The notes below the pieces were generated by a model. The model was not told the origin of the DNA and did not search any database. It saw only the letters and a program-made list of their open reading frames with translations. The position numbers and the translations under genes were made by a program. Shown here piece by piece: positions 39,558 through 47,591 of a DNA stretch of 64,000 nt. Within the stretch, counting starts at the first letter, position 1. Every line of letters starts with the position of its first letter. Source of the DNA: Acinetobacter boissieri (lineage in GTDB: Bacteria; Pseudomonadota; Gammaproteobacteria; Pseudomonadales; Moraxellaceae); the NCBI RefSeq assembly GCF_900096955.1, contig NZ_FMYL01000005.1, forward strand, positions 150,615-214,614, written 5' to 3'.

Positions 39558-39590
39558 ATGAGAGAGAACAAGGTATGCAAAAGACTGTAA
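39558..39590 (+). CDS. Possible 10-residue leader peptide
   Basis: AGGAG five bases before an ATG, then ten codons (MRENKVCKRL) and TAA, 66 bp upstream of the AraC-family gene. The ribosome site is better than that of the AraC gene. It could be a translated leader or chance. Confidence 0.3.
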   Translation: MRENKVCKRL

Positions 39591-39656
39591 TATCATGATT
39601 TTTGGTATGAGATTTGCTTTTATTTTATATAAGTTATAGATCAAAGAGACTGAACA

Positions 39657-40619
39657 ATGCGATCAACTCTTTTACCAAAAACAGCTTCTCAGTGTTTTGA
39701 TACGCGTAGTATTGATACGAAGCAACAAGGTGATTATTGGCAGTATGCAATTAGCCAAGCTTTTGTACCGTTAGATTGTGCCACTCAGTCGCCGCAGTTT
39801 TGGGGGAGTTTAGATGCGAGATCATGCTCTCAATTGGGTATTGTACGTGTACAAGGTGAGTCTCAGCATGTCGAACGACGAAAAAATAATATGAATAATA
39901 ACCAACAGGACGTGGTTTTACTCAGTCTAATGCTTAAAGGCAGTATGGGTCTTGTATATAACAAACAAGAGTTAAATATTACGCAGGGGCAATTTACTTT
40001 TTATGATACAACTCAAGAATATGATTTAAATTTAGCTCAAGCATTTGATCAAATTGTGATTTCAATTCCTAGGGTGGAATTTACTCGGCGTTTAGGACGA
40101 GTAAAAGATATTTGTGGTGTTGCCTTTAGTACAAATCATGCACTATATCCATTTACATATAGTTATTTGAAAGAGTTTTTTAGTGTAGATGGGCTGTCTT
40201 ATCCGCAACAAGATTTAATTAGTGATCATGTGTTAAATATGATGAGCTGTATTGTTGATGATTGCTATCAAGAGGCTAAACCTCGCAAAAAAATATTTTT
40301 ATTTGAGCAAATTCAGAACTTTATTTTAGCAAACTTACATGATTCTACATTTAATATTCGCCATGTTGCTTACCAATTTCAGATTAGTACACGTTATGTA
40401 AGTAAATTATTTCAAGCTCAAGAAACGACATTTGGGCAGTTTATTTTGTTTAGTCGACTGCAAAAAAGTAAACAAGCGCTACAAAGTACATCACACAAAA
40501 TGTATAGCATACAGCAAATTGCATATAGTTTTGGGTTTACAGATATGTCTTATTTTTCAAGAGAGTTTAAAAAAGTATTTTTAGTAAAACCCTCAGAAAT
40601 TAGGCTTGATTGTCTCTAG
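39657..40619 (+). CDS. AraC-family activator of the aldoxime-nitrile operon
   Basis: 320 residues. N-terminal AraC-binding-like domain (about 20-200) and a C-terminal pair of helix-turn-helix motifs (FNIRHVAYQFQISTRYVSKLF and IQQIAYSFGFTDMSYFSREFKK). Divergent from the nitrilase operon across 189 bp. AraC-type NitR controls nitrilase in Rhodococcus rhodochrous, which supports the same job here by analogy. No strong ribosome site before the ATG. Confidence 0.87.
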   Translation: MRSTLLPKTASQCFDTRSIDTKQQGDYWQYAISQAFVPLDCATQSPQFWGSLDARSCSQLGIVRVQGESQHVERRKNNMNNNQQDVVLLSLMLKGSMGLVYNKQELNITQGQFTFYDTTQEYDLNLAQAFDQIVISIPRVEFTRRLGRVKDICGVAFSTNHALYPFTYSYLKEFFSVDGLSYPQQDLISDHVLNMMSCIVDDCYQEAKPRKKIFLFEQIQNFILANLHDSTFNIRHVAYQFQISTRYVSKLFQAQETTFGQFILFSRLQKSKQALQSTSHKMYSIQQIAYSFGFTDMSYFSREFKKVFLVKPSEIRLDCL

Positions 40620-40625
40620 GTTAAA

Positions 40626-40659
40626 AAAAATAGGGTGTTCATATAAACACCCTATTTTT
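40626..40659. terminator. Bidirectional terminator
   Basis: AAAAATAGGGTGTT with its complement around a short loop, between convergent AraC (+) and SDR (-) genes. Confidence 0.88.
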
Positions 40660-40677
40660 AGGTTTGCGACTTAGTAT

Positions 40678-41505
40678 TTAGCCGTTGACCATAATACCGC
40701 CATTAATATGCAGTGTTTGGCCTGTAATGTAAGAACCATCTTTACTCGCTAAAAATACAAAGCTTGGTCCAATTTCACATGGTAAGCCCGCACGTTGCAT
40801 TGGCGTATCTTTACCTAAATCATCAATTTTAGATTTGTCAATTTGTCCCCATGTATTTTGAATAGGTGTCCAAATTGGCCCAGGTGCGATACTATTTACA
40901 CGAATACCTTTGTGTGCAACTTGGTTAGACAGTGCACGGGTAAAGCTGTTCATTGCACCTTTTGTTGCTGAATAGTCAACAAGTTCTTTTAATCCAACAT
41001 AGGCATTTACAGATGACATGTTGATGATTGAGTCGCCGGATTCAAATTGTGGTAGCAGTGCTTTACTCAAGTAAAACATTGCGTCTACATTTACATCAAA
41101 AACCTTTTCCCATTGTTCATCTGACACTTTAGTCAGATCGTCTTTTGGTGATTGCATGCCCGCATTACTGACCAATACGTTTACACGTCCAAAATCTTTA
41201 AGCACATCGTCTGCAAATTTGTAGCATGCGTCTTTATCACTTAAGTCGACTTCATATACACGGCATGTACGTCCTAAATCTTCGACCCATTTTTTCACAG
41301 AAAGTGCTTGTTCGCCCGATGAAGTATGGCTGGTAATGGCAATATCAGCACCTTCAGTTGCTGCATGCATAGAAACTGAACGACCAATACCTGTGCCGCC
41401 GCCTGTTACTAGAACTACTTTTCCTGCAAGTTTACCTGTGCCTTGATAGTCTTCACGAAGAAAGTTTTTTACTTGTTCTACACTAGTTAAGTCATAATTA
41501 GACAT
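40678..41505 (-). CDS. SDR-family oxidoreductase (glucose dehydrogenase/YghA-like)
   Basis: 275 residues. Cofactor site VTGGGTGIGRS, NAG motif SNAGMQ, catalytic Ser in NMSSVNAY and YxxxK as YSATKGA. It belongs to the group with an extended N-terminus that includes general stress protein 39 and YghA. Substrate unknown. The ATG at 41505 is chosen over the TTG next to it, since GGAG lies seven bases upstream. Confidence 0.85.
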   Translation of the reverse strand: MSNYDLTSVEQVKNFLREDYQGTGKLAGKVVLVTGGGTGIGRSVSMHAATEGADIAITSHTSSGEQALSVKKWVEDLGRTCRVYEVDLSDKDACYKFADDVLKDFGRVNVLVSNAGMQSPKDDLTKVSDEQWEKVFDVNVDAMFYLSKALLPQFESGDSIINMSSVNAYVGLKELVDYSATKGAMNSFTRALSNQVAHKGIRVNSIAPGPIWTPIQNTWGQIDKSKIDDLGKDTPMQRAGLPCEIGPSFVFLASKDGSYITGQTLHINGGIMVNG

Positions 41506-41825
41506 CAAGTATCTCCATTTGCATTGTATTTTAAGCTGAAAGGTTTAAAAAAATAATAGAAATAACAGTACTATATTTGGTATAGCTCTATGTTGTACTG
41601 ACATAGATCTTATGATTTATGTCTGATCTACTTTGATTATATGCATATAATTTAAGATAAAACTTCAATTTTAATAAAAAGATACAATACTTTAATATTT
41701 TGGAACTATTTGTTTAAATTGAAATAAAACGTTTTGCATTTCTACGTAAATGTATGCAGTGGAGTAATCGCGTTAAGTGAGTGAAGTGGTATCATAGACG
41801 CAAATTATTTGTTGGCGTTAAGTTT
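41506..41825. other. Intergenic region before pdxB
   Basis: About 320 bp between divergent SDR and pdxB genes. AT-rich, no hairpin or gene that I can support. Confidence 0.4.
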
Positions 41826-42890
41826 ATGAAAATTATTGCAGATGAAAACCTTGCACTAACAGACTATTTTTTTTCTGAGTTTGCACAAGTAGTTTCTTTA
41901 GCTGGTCGTACATTAACCCATGCAGAAGTAGAAAACGCAGATGCTTTACTGGTACGTTCGGTAACCAAGGTAAATCAACAATTATTACAAGAAAGTAAAG
42001 TTCAGTTTGTAGGCAGTGCAACCATTGGTACAGATCATTTAGATATTGATTATTTACAGCAAAATCATATTGATTGGGCCAATGCTGCAGGCTGTAATGC
42101 CCAAGCAGTCGCCGAATATGTAATCACTGCATTATTGTATTTAAAGCCACAGTTATTACATGCAGAAAAAACCTTTACTTTAGGTGTTATTGGTTTAGGT
42201 AATGTTGGGCAGTGTTTGGCACGGGTAGCACAGGCTATGGGATGGCAAGTGATTGGCTATGACCCGTTTGTGTCACATCAAGAGATTAAACAGGTAACTT
42301 TTGATGAGTTACTACAACAAGCCGATGCCGTGTCTATACACGTGCCACTCACACAGACAGGTGATCATGCTACGCATCACTTGTTTAATGAATGTACCCT
42401 TGCACAGCTTAGACCACATGCTATTTTAATCAATAGTGCACGAGGAGCAGTCATTTCTGAGCAAGCACTTTTGGCAGACATTCAAAAAACACAGCGTGAT
42501 GTGGTATTAGATGTATTTGAGCACGAACCAAAAATTAGTCAAGCAGTGCTTGATGCGGTTAAATTGGTCACGCCACATATTGCAGGTTATAGCTTAGAGG
42601 GCAAGGCTAGAGGCACACAAATGATTTATGAGGCCTTTTGTCATCATATTTCACATCATCCGAATAAAGATTTTAGAACACAGTTACCCGATTGTGAGCA
42701 ATTTAACCAGCCCTTAACTACAGCTATCGCACAGCATATGGGTCAAATTTATAATATTTTGCAAGACGATCAAAATTTACGTGCCTGCGTGCAAGACGGC
42801 ATAGTCTCACAACAAGCATTTGATGCACTGCGAAAAAATTATCCACTACGCCGAGAGTGGGCATCACACGGAATTGATATTCATGCATGA
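41826..42890 (+). CDS. pdxB: Erythronate-4-phosphate dehydrogenase
   Basis: Second step of pyridoxal 5'-phosphate synthesis by the DXP-dependent route. D-2-hydroxyacid dehydrogenase fold: GVIGLGNVGQCLARVAQAMGWQVIGYDP for NAD, and INSARGAVISEQAL plus HIAGYSLEGK around the active site, the latter typical of PdxB. The frame opens at 41781, but the ATG at 41826 (MKIIADENL) is the family start and gives 354 residues. Its end overlaps epmA by 8 bp. Confidence 0.95.
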   Translation: MKIIADENLALTDYFFSEFAQVVSLAGRTLTHAEVENADALLVRSVTKVNQQLLQESKVQFVGSATIGTDHLDIDYLQQNHIDWANAAGCNAQAVAEYVITALLYLKPQLLHAEKTFTLGVIGLGNVGQCLARVAQAMGWQVIGYDPFVSHQEIKQVTFDELLQQADAVSIHVPLTQTGDHATHHLFNECTLAQLRPHAILINSARGAVISEQALLADIQKTQRDVVLDVFEHEPKISQAVLDAVKLVTPHIAGYSLEGKARGTQMIYEAFCHHISHHPNKDFRTQLPDCEQFNQPLTTAIAQHMGQIYNILQDDQNLRACVQDGIVSQQAFDALRKNYPLRREWASHGIDIHA

Positions 42891-43860
42891 TTTAAACTAC
42901 CAACCAACGTGTGACCTTGATGCGATCAAAGCACGTGCCGTGTTGTATCAACAGATACGCGGTTTTTTTGCTGAGCGGGAGGTGTTAGAGGTGGAAACAC
43001 CTATTCTTTCTGCGGCAGGGGTTACAGATGTGCATTTGGCCTCTGTGGCAACGGCTCGCCACGTACAAGGAAAAGTACAGCAACACTATTTGCAAACCTC
43101 ACCTGAATTTGCCATGAAACGTTTATTGGCCAGTGGTAGTGGGCCTATTTATCAAATCTGTAAAGTCTTTCGTGATGATGAGCATGGCCGTAAGCATAAT
43201 AGTGAATTCACTATGCTTGAATGGTATCGCCCTAATTTTTCATTACGCCAGCTTATGCATGAAACCACAGAGCTACTACAGCAGTGTTGTGCAACACGCT
43301 TTGCAGATATTCGCCCAATGGTACTGAGCTATAAACATGCTTTTTTCGACCGTTTAGATATTAATCCCATTACTGCAACACTTGTACAGCTAAAAAACAC
43401 GGCTCAGCGTGTTGGTTTGACGCTCGATTTAGGCGATGACCGTTTGGGTTATATAGACTTGCTGTTTTCACATATGGTTGAGCCGAGTTTAGGCTTTGAT
43501 ACGCCTGTATTTTTAACAGATTTTCCACCAGAAATGGCATCATTGGCTAAAACGAGAATTGATGATGATGGTCAAGAGGTTGCTGCACGGTTTGAGTTGT
43601 ATATTGATGGTTTAGAACTTGCCAATGCATATGATGAGCTCATTGATGCCAATGTATTACGTATGCGTTTTAATGCAGATAATCAAGCACGTGAGCAGCT
43701 GGGTTTAAAGGCTATGCCGATTGATGAACATTTATTGGCAGCTTTGCCACAAATGCCTGCATGTGCAGGCATTGCGCTTGGTGTGGACCGTTTGCTCATG
43801 GTTATTCAACGCCGTATGCGTTTAGAGCAGGTGATTACGTTTCCTGCTCATTTGGCATAG
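42883..43860 (+). CDS. epmA: EF-P--(R)-beta-lysine ligase
   Basis: Class II lysyl-tRNA-synthetase-like enzyme (PoxA/GenX) that attaches beta-lysine to elongation factor P. Motifs: VETPILSAAGVTDVHL, the motif 2 region FRDDEHGRKHNSEFTMLEWYR, and ALGVDRLLM (motif 3). No anticodon-binding domain, as expected. 325 residues, equal to E. coli EpmA, when started at 42883; the longer frame from 42820 is unlikely. Translation is probably coupled to pdxB. Confidence 0.94.
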   Translation: MHDLNYQPTCDLDAIKARAVLYQQIRGFFAEREVLEVETPILSAAGVTDVHLASVATARHVQGKVQQHYLQTSPEFAMKRLLASGSGPIYQICKVFRDDEHGRKHNSEFTMLEWYRPNFSLRQLMHETTELLQQCCATRFADIRPMVLSYKHAFFDRLDINPITATLVQLKNTAQRVGLTLDLGDDRLGYIDLLFSHMVEPSLGFDTPVFLTDFPPEMASLAKTRIDDDGQEVAARFELYIDGLELANAYDELIDANVLRMRFNADNQAREQLGLKAMPIDEHLLAALPQMPACAGIALGVDRLLMVIQRRMRLEQVITFPAHLA

Positions 43861-43862
43861 TG

Positions 43863-45104
43863 TTATTGGCTTTGTTTGGCTAAGAAATCTGCTTTAAGTG
43901 TCGCAAGGGCTTCGATGCGTTTGGTAATCAGCATTTCACCAATATCGGGGCCTTTAATTTCTGCGGGTAAATCTTGTGCTTTAATACTGCGTACACATTG
44001 AATAGCTGCTTGCATATAATCTGCTTGAGGGTAGGCACGATCTTCTAGGCCTAAACGCCCTTTAGCATCACTTTCACAGGCTTGAATAAATTCAACCACT
44101 TTTTCCGGACGACGCAAAACATCTAAGCGCTGTAATAAACGCCACAATGTACCGGGTTTAAGTTGCAGTGCCTGATGGCATTTTAAATGTTCTTTGCATA
44201 CAGAAATAGCCAGTTTTTTTGTATTTGTTGGTACTTTTAAACGTTCACAAATGGCAGTTACAGGTTCAATGCCACGTGCTTCATGCATGGTGTGTCTAGG
44301 TAAAATATCTTTGGGTGTAAGTGCTTTACCTAAATCATGTAGCAGTACCGAAAAACGCACATCTAAACTATAGTTTTGACGGCATGCTTGTTGTAATGAC
44401 ATGAGTGTATGAATACCACAGTCAATTTCAGGGTGAAATTCTGGACGTTGAGGTATGCCAAATAATGCATCTATTTCAGGAAAGAGGACTTTGAGCGCAC
44501 CACAATCACGCAGTACACTAAAATAAACATCTGCATGGGGTTCCATGAGTGCACGAGCAGTTTCTTTCCATACTCTTTCAGGCGTTAGGTGGTTAAGTTC
44601 ACCAGAGTCGCTGAGTGTTTGCATGAGTTGTAATGTTTCAGGTGCAATGCTAAAACCGTATGTGGCATAGCGAGCAGCAAAGCGAGCAACACGCAGTACT
44701 CGTAACGGGTCTTCAATAAAGGCATCAGAGACATGACGTAAAACTTTATGCTCAAGGTCTAACGAACCATTGTAGGGGTCAAAAATTTCCCCTGTATTTT
44801 GGTCTTGTGCAATGGCATTAATGGTCAGGTCACGCCGTAATAAATCTTGTTCTAAAGAAATGTCTGGCGATGTTGAAAATTCAAAGCCATGGTAACCTTG
44901 CCCTTTTTTTCTTTCCATACGAGCAAGTGCATATTCTTCTTTGCTTTCAGGATGTAGAAACACAGGAAAGTCTTTACCTACAGGTTGGTAACCTAAGGTA
45001 ATGAGCTGTTGTGGAGATGCTCCAACCACAACATAATCTTTTTCTTGATACGGGTGGCCAAGCAACTGATCTCTAACAGCACCACCGACTAAATAAACAC
45101 GCAT
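43863..45104 (-). CDS. cca: CCA-adding tRNA nucleotidyltransferase
   Basis: Adds or repairs the 3' CCA of tRNAs. N-terminal MRVYLVGGAVRDQLLG and the metal-binding EKDYVVVG; RRDLTINAIA; then an HD domain with LLHDLGKA, as in multifunctional gamma-proteobacterial Cca. 413 residues from the ATG at 45104, with AGAGG seven bases upstream; the ATG at 45137 sits in the loop of a terminator hairpin and is rejected. Convergent with epmA, only 2 bp apart. Confidence 0.95.
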   Translation of the reverse strand: MRVYLVGGAVRDQLLGHPYQEKDYVVVGASPQQLITLGYQPVGKDFPVFLHPESKEEYALARMERKKGQGYHGFEFSTSPDISLEQDLLRRDLTINAIAQDQNTGEIFDPYNGSLDLEHKVLRHVSDAFIEDPLRVLRVARFAARYATYGFSIAPETLQLMQTLSDSGELNHLTPERVWKETARALMEPHADVYFSVLRDCGALKVLFPEIDALFGIPQRPEFHPEIDCGIHTLMSLQQACRQNYSLDVRFSVLLHDLGKALTPKDILPRHTMHEARGIEPVTAICERLKVPTNTKKLAISVCKEHLKCHQALQLKPGTLWRLLQRLDVLRRPEKVVEFIQACESDAKGRLGLEDRAYPQADYMQAAIQCVRSIKAQDLPAEIKGPDIGEMLITKRIEALATLKADFLAKQSQ

Positions 45105-45105
45105 G

Positions 45106-45151
45106 AAAAAACCTCTATTCTTAGCATTATCATGCATGAGAATAGAGGTTT
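45106..45151 (-). terminator. maeB terminator hairpin overlapping the cca ribosome site
   Basis: Minus-strand hairpin with perfect 13-bp arms (AAACCTCTATTCT, 45139-45151, with 45109-45121) and a 17-base loop, ending in six T. It lies 41 bp after the maeB stop and just before the cca ATG. The 3' arm contains AGAGG, the cca ribosome site. Confidence 0.75.
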
Positions 45152-45191
45152 CTACAAGTAAGGAATTTACAGCATTTTGTATCTTAAATGC

Positions 45192-47462
45192 TTATTTTCC
45201 TTGATGAATCACTTCTGCAACAGTAAGTGCTGTCATATTAACCACACGGCGAGTTGTTGCTGTTGGTGTTAGAATATGTGCAGGTTTCGCAGCACCCAAT
45301 AAAATTGGGCCTACAGTCACATTGTTGCCAGAAGTTGATTTAAGTAAATTAAATGAAATGTTTGCTGCATCTAGGTTTGGCATAATGAGTAAGTTTGCCG
45401 AACCGCTGTAGCGAGATTCAGGAAATGCAAAGTTACGAATGTTTTCGTCAATCGCTGCATCACCATGCATTTCACCTTCGATTTTTAAATCAGGTGCACG
45501 CTCAGTCACTAAGCGATATACTTCACGCATTTTTTTAGCACTTGGGTCTAACTGGTCACTGCCAAAGCTTGAATGTGAAAGTAGTGCAATACGTGGTTCA
45601 ATACCAAAGCGACGTACTTCTTCTGCAGCCAAAACAGTCATTTCTGCAAGTTGCTCTGCAGTTGGATTTGCATTCACATACGTATCTGCAATAAATAGGT
45701 TACGCCCTTCAAGCATAAGAGTATTTAAGCTAAAGAAATGGTTAGAACCTTCTTTCATACCAATCACGTTACGTACAAGATCTAGATGCATGTCATAGCT
45801 ACCGTAAGTACCGCATAGTATGCCATCGACTTTCCCAGACTTTAATAACATGGTCGCAACAAGGGTAGAGCGGCGACGTGCTTCACGTTGTGCAAATGCA
45901 ACAGTGACACCTTTACGCTTCATGATGTCGTGGTAGTCTTTCCACGTTGCTTCGTAGTCAGGGTTATTGTCTTGGTCTACAATTTCAACATTAATACCAT
46001 GATGTAAACGTAAGCCAAGTTTTTTAATATTGGCTTCAATCACTGCTGTACGACCCACTAAAACTGGACGAGCAATACCTTCATCTACAACAACTTGAGC
46101 AGCACGTAAAATACGTACGTCTTCACCTTCAGCATAAGCAATGCGTTTTGGTGCTGCTTTTGCTTGAGCAAATACAGGTTTCATAATAAACGCTGTATTA
46201 TAAACAAACTCAGACAGTTGTTGGTTGTAGGTATTCATGTCTTGAATTGGACGAGTCGCTACACCTGAATCCATAGCTGCTTTTGCAACAGCAGGTGCAA
46301 TCTCTAAAATTAAGCGTGGGTCAAGCGGTCCCGGAATGAGGTATTCACGACCAAATGCAGATTGTTTTTCACCGTAGCTTGCAGCGTCTGGTTCAACATG
46401 GGCCATGCGAGCTATGGCATGAACGCAAGCGACTTTCATTTCTTCATTGATGGTACTTGCACCCACATCTAATGCACCACGGAAAATATATGGAAAACAC
46501 AGTGCATTATTGACTTGGTTTGGATAGTCAGAGCGACCTGTTGCCATAATCACATCATCACGAACGGCATGAGCATCTTCTGGTAAAATTTCAGGGTTAG
46601 GATTTGCAAGTGCAAAAATAATAGGTTGCTCAGCCATGTGTTTAACCATATCTTTGGTTAAAATGCCTGCTGCAGAGAGTCCTAAGAACATGTCAGCATC
46701 TTGCATGACTTCATGCAGTTGCGTTTGGGTAATATCTTGCATATAACGCTGTTTTGATGCGTCTAAATGACTACGACTTGTTGTAATTAAGCCACGAGAG
46801 TCAGCAACAATAATGTTTTCTTTACGTGCACCTAAAGCACACAGCAAGTCTAAACAAGACAAAGCAGCTGCGCCTGCACCTGAAGCTACAATTTTAATGT
46901 CTTCTAATTTTTTGCCGTTGAGTTGGAGCGCATTCATTAATGCTGCGCCAACAATAATACTTGTACCATGTTGGTCATCATGAAATACAGGTATACCCAT
47001 GCGTTCACGCAGTTTTTGTTCGATATAGAAACATTCTGGAGCTTTAATATCTTCTAAATTGATACCACCGAACGTTGGCTCAAGTGCTGCAACAATATCT
47101 ACAATTTTGTCTGGGTCATTTTCAGCAATTTCAATATCAAAAACATCAATACCTGCAAATTTTTTAAATAAAACGCCTTTACCTTCCATGACAGGCTTAG
47201 ATGCTAACGGTCCAATGTTTCCAAGGCCAAGTACAGCAGTACCATTGGTGATCACAGCGACAAGGTTGCCACGCGCTGTATATCGAGCGGCAGTTGCTGG
47301 GTCACGTGCAATTTCTAAACAAGGCTCTGCCACACCGGGAGAATATGCTAAAGCCAAGTCGCGTTGATTGCTCAGTTGCTTACTTGGCGTTACGCTAATT
47401 TTCCCCGGCTTTGGAAACTCATGGTACATTAACGCTTGCTGTTTCAGTGTTTGATCGTCCAT
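45192..47462 (-). CDS. maeB: NADP-dependent malic enzyme with phosphotransacetylase-like domain
   Basis: Oxidative decarboxylation of malate to pyruvate, yielding NADPH. 756 residues. Malic enzyme part about 1-430, with [26 protein letters not shown] and the NAD(P) site [15 protein letters not shown]-terminal phosphate acetyl/butyryltransferase-like part covers about 430-756 ([20 protein letters not shown] and [18 protein letters not shown]). This is the MaeB layout; the second domain is thought to be regulatory. Confidence 0.95.
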   Translation of the reverse strand: MDDQTLKQQALMYHEFPKPGKISVTPSKQLSNQRDLALAYSPGVAEPCLEIARDPATAARYTARGNLVAVITNGTAVLGLGNIGPLASKPVMEGKGVLFKKFAGIDVFDIEIAENDPDKIVDIVAALEPTFGGINLEDIKAPECFYIEQKLRERMGIPVFHDDQHGTSIIVGAALMNALQLNGKKLEDIKIVASGAGAAALSCLDLLCALGARKENIIVADSRGLITTSRSHLDASKQRYMQDITQTQLHEVMQDADMFLGLSAAGILTKDMVKHMAEQPIIFALANPNPEILPEDAHAVRDDVIMATGRSDYPNQVNNALCFPYIFRGALDVGASTINEEMKVACVHAIARMAHVEPDAASYGEKQSAFGREYLIPGPLDPRLILEIAPAVAKAAMDSGVATRPIQDMNTYNQQLSEFVYNTAFIMKPVFAQAKAAPKRIAYAEGEDVRILRAAQVVVDEGIARPVLVGRTAVIEANIKKLGLRLHHGINVEIVDQDNNPDYEATWKDYHDIMKRKGVTVAFAQREARRRSTLVATMLLKSGKVDGILCGTYGSYDMHLDLVRNVIGMKEGSNHFFSLNTLMLEGRNLFIADTYVNANPTAEQLAEMTVLAAEEVRRFGIEPRIALLSHSSFGSDQLDPSAKKMREVYRLVTERAPDLKIEGEMHGDAAIDENIRNFAFPESRYSGSANLLIMPNLDAANISFNLLKSTSGNNVTVGPILLGAAKPAHILTPTATTRRVVNMTALTVAEVIHQGK

Positions 47463-47591
47463 TTTTATCTCATTTACTGCGGTTAATCTAGCATTTGCTA
47501 GTAGAATTTTCTGAATATATCACTACTTTAGTATACTCGCACAGTTTAAAAACTACCAAAATGCATTTATATCTTTGCTGAATTATTCACT

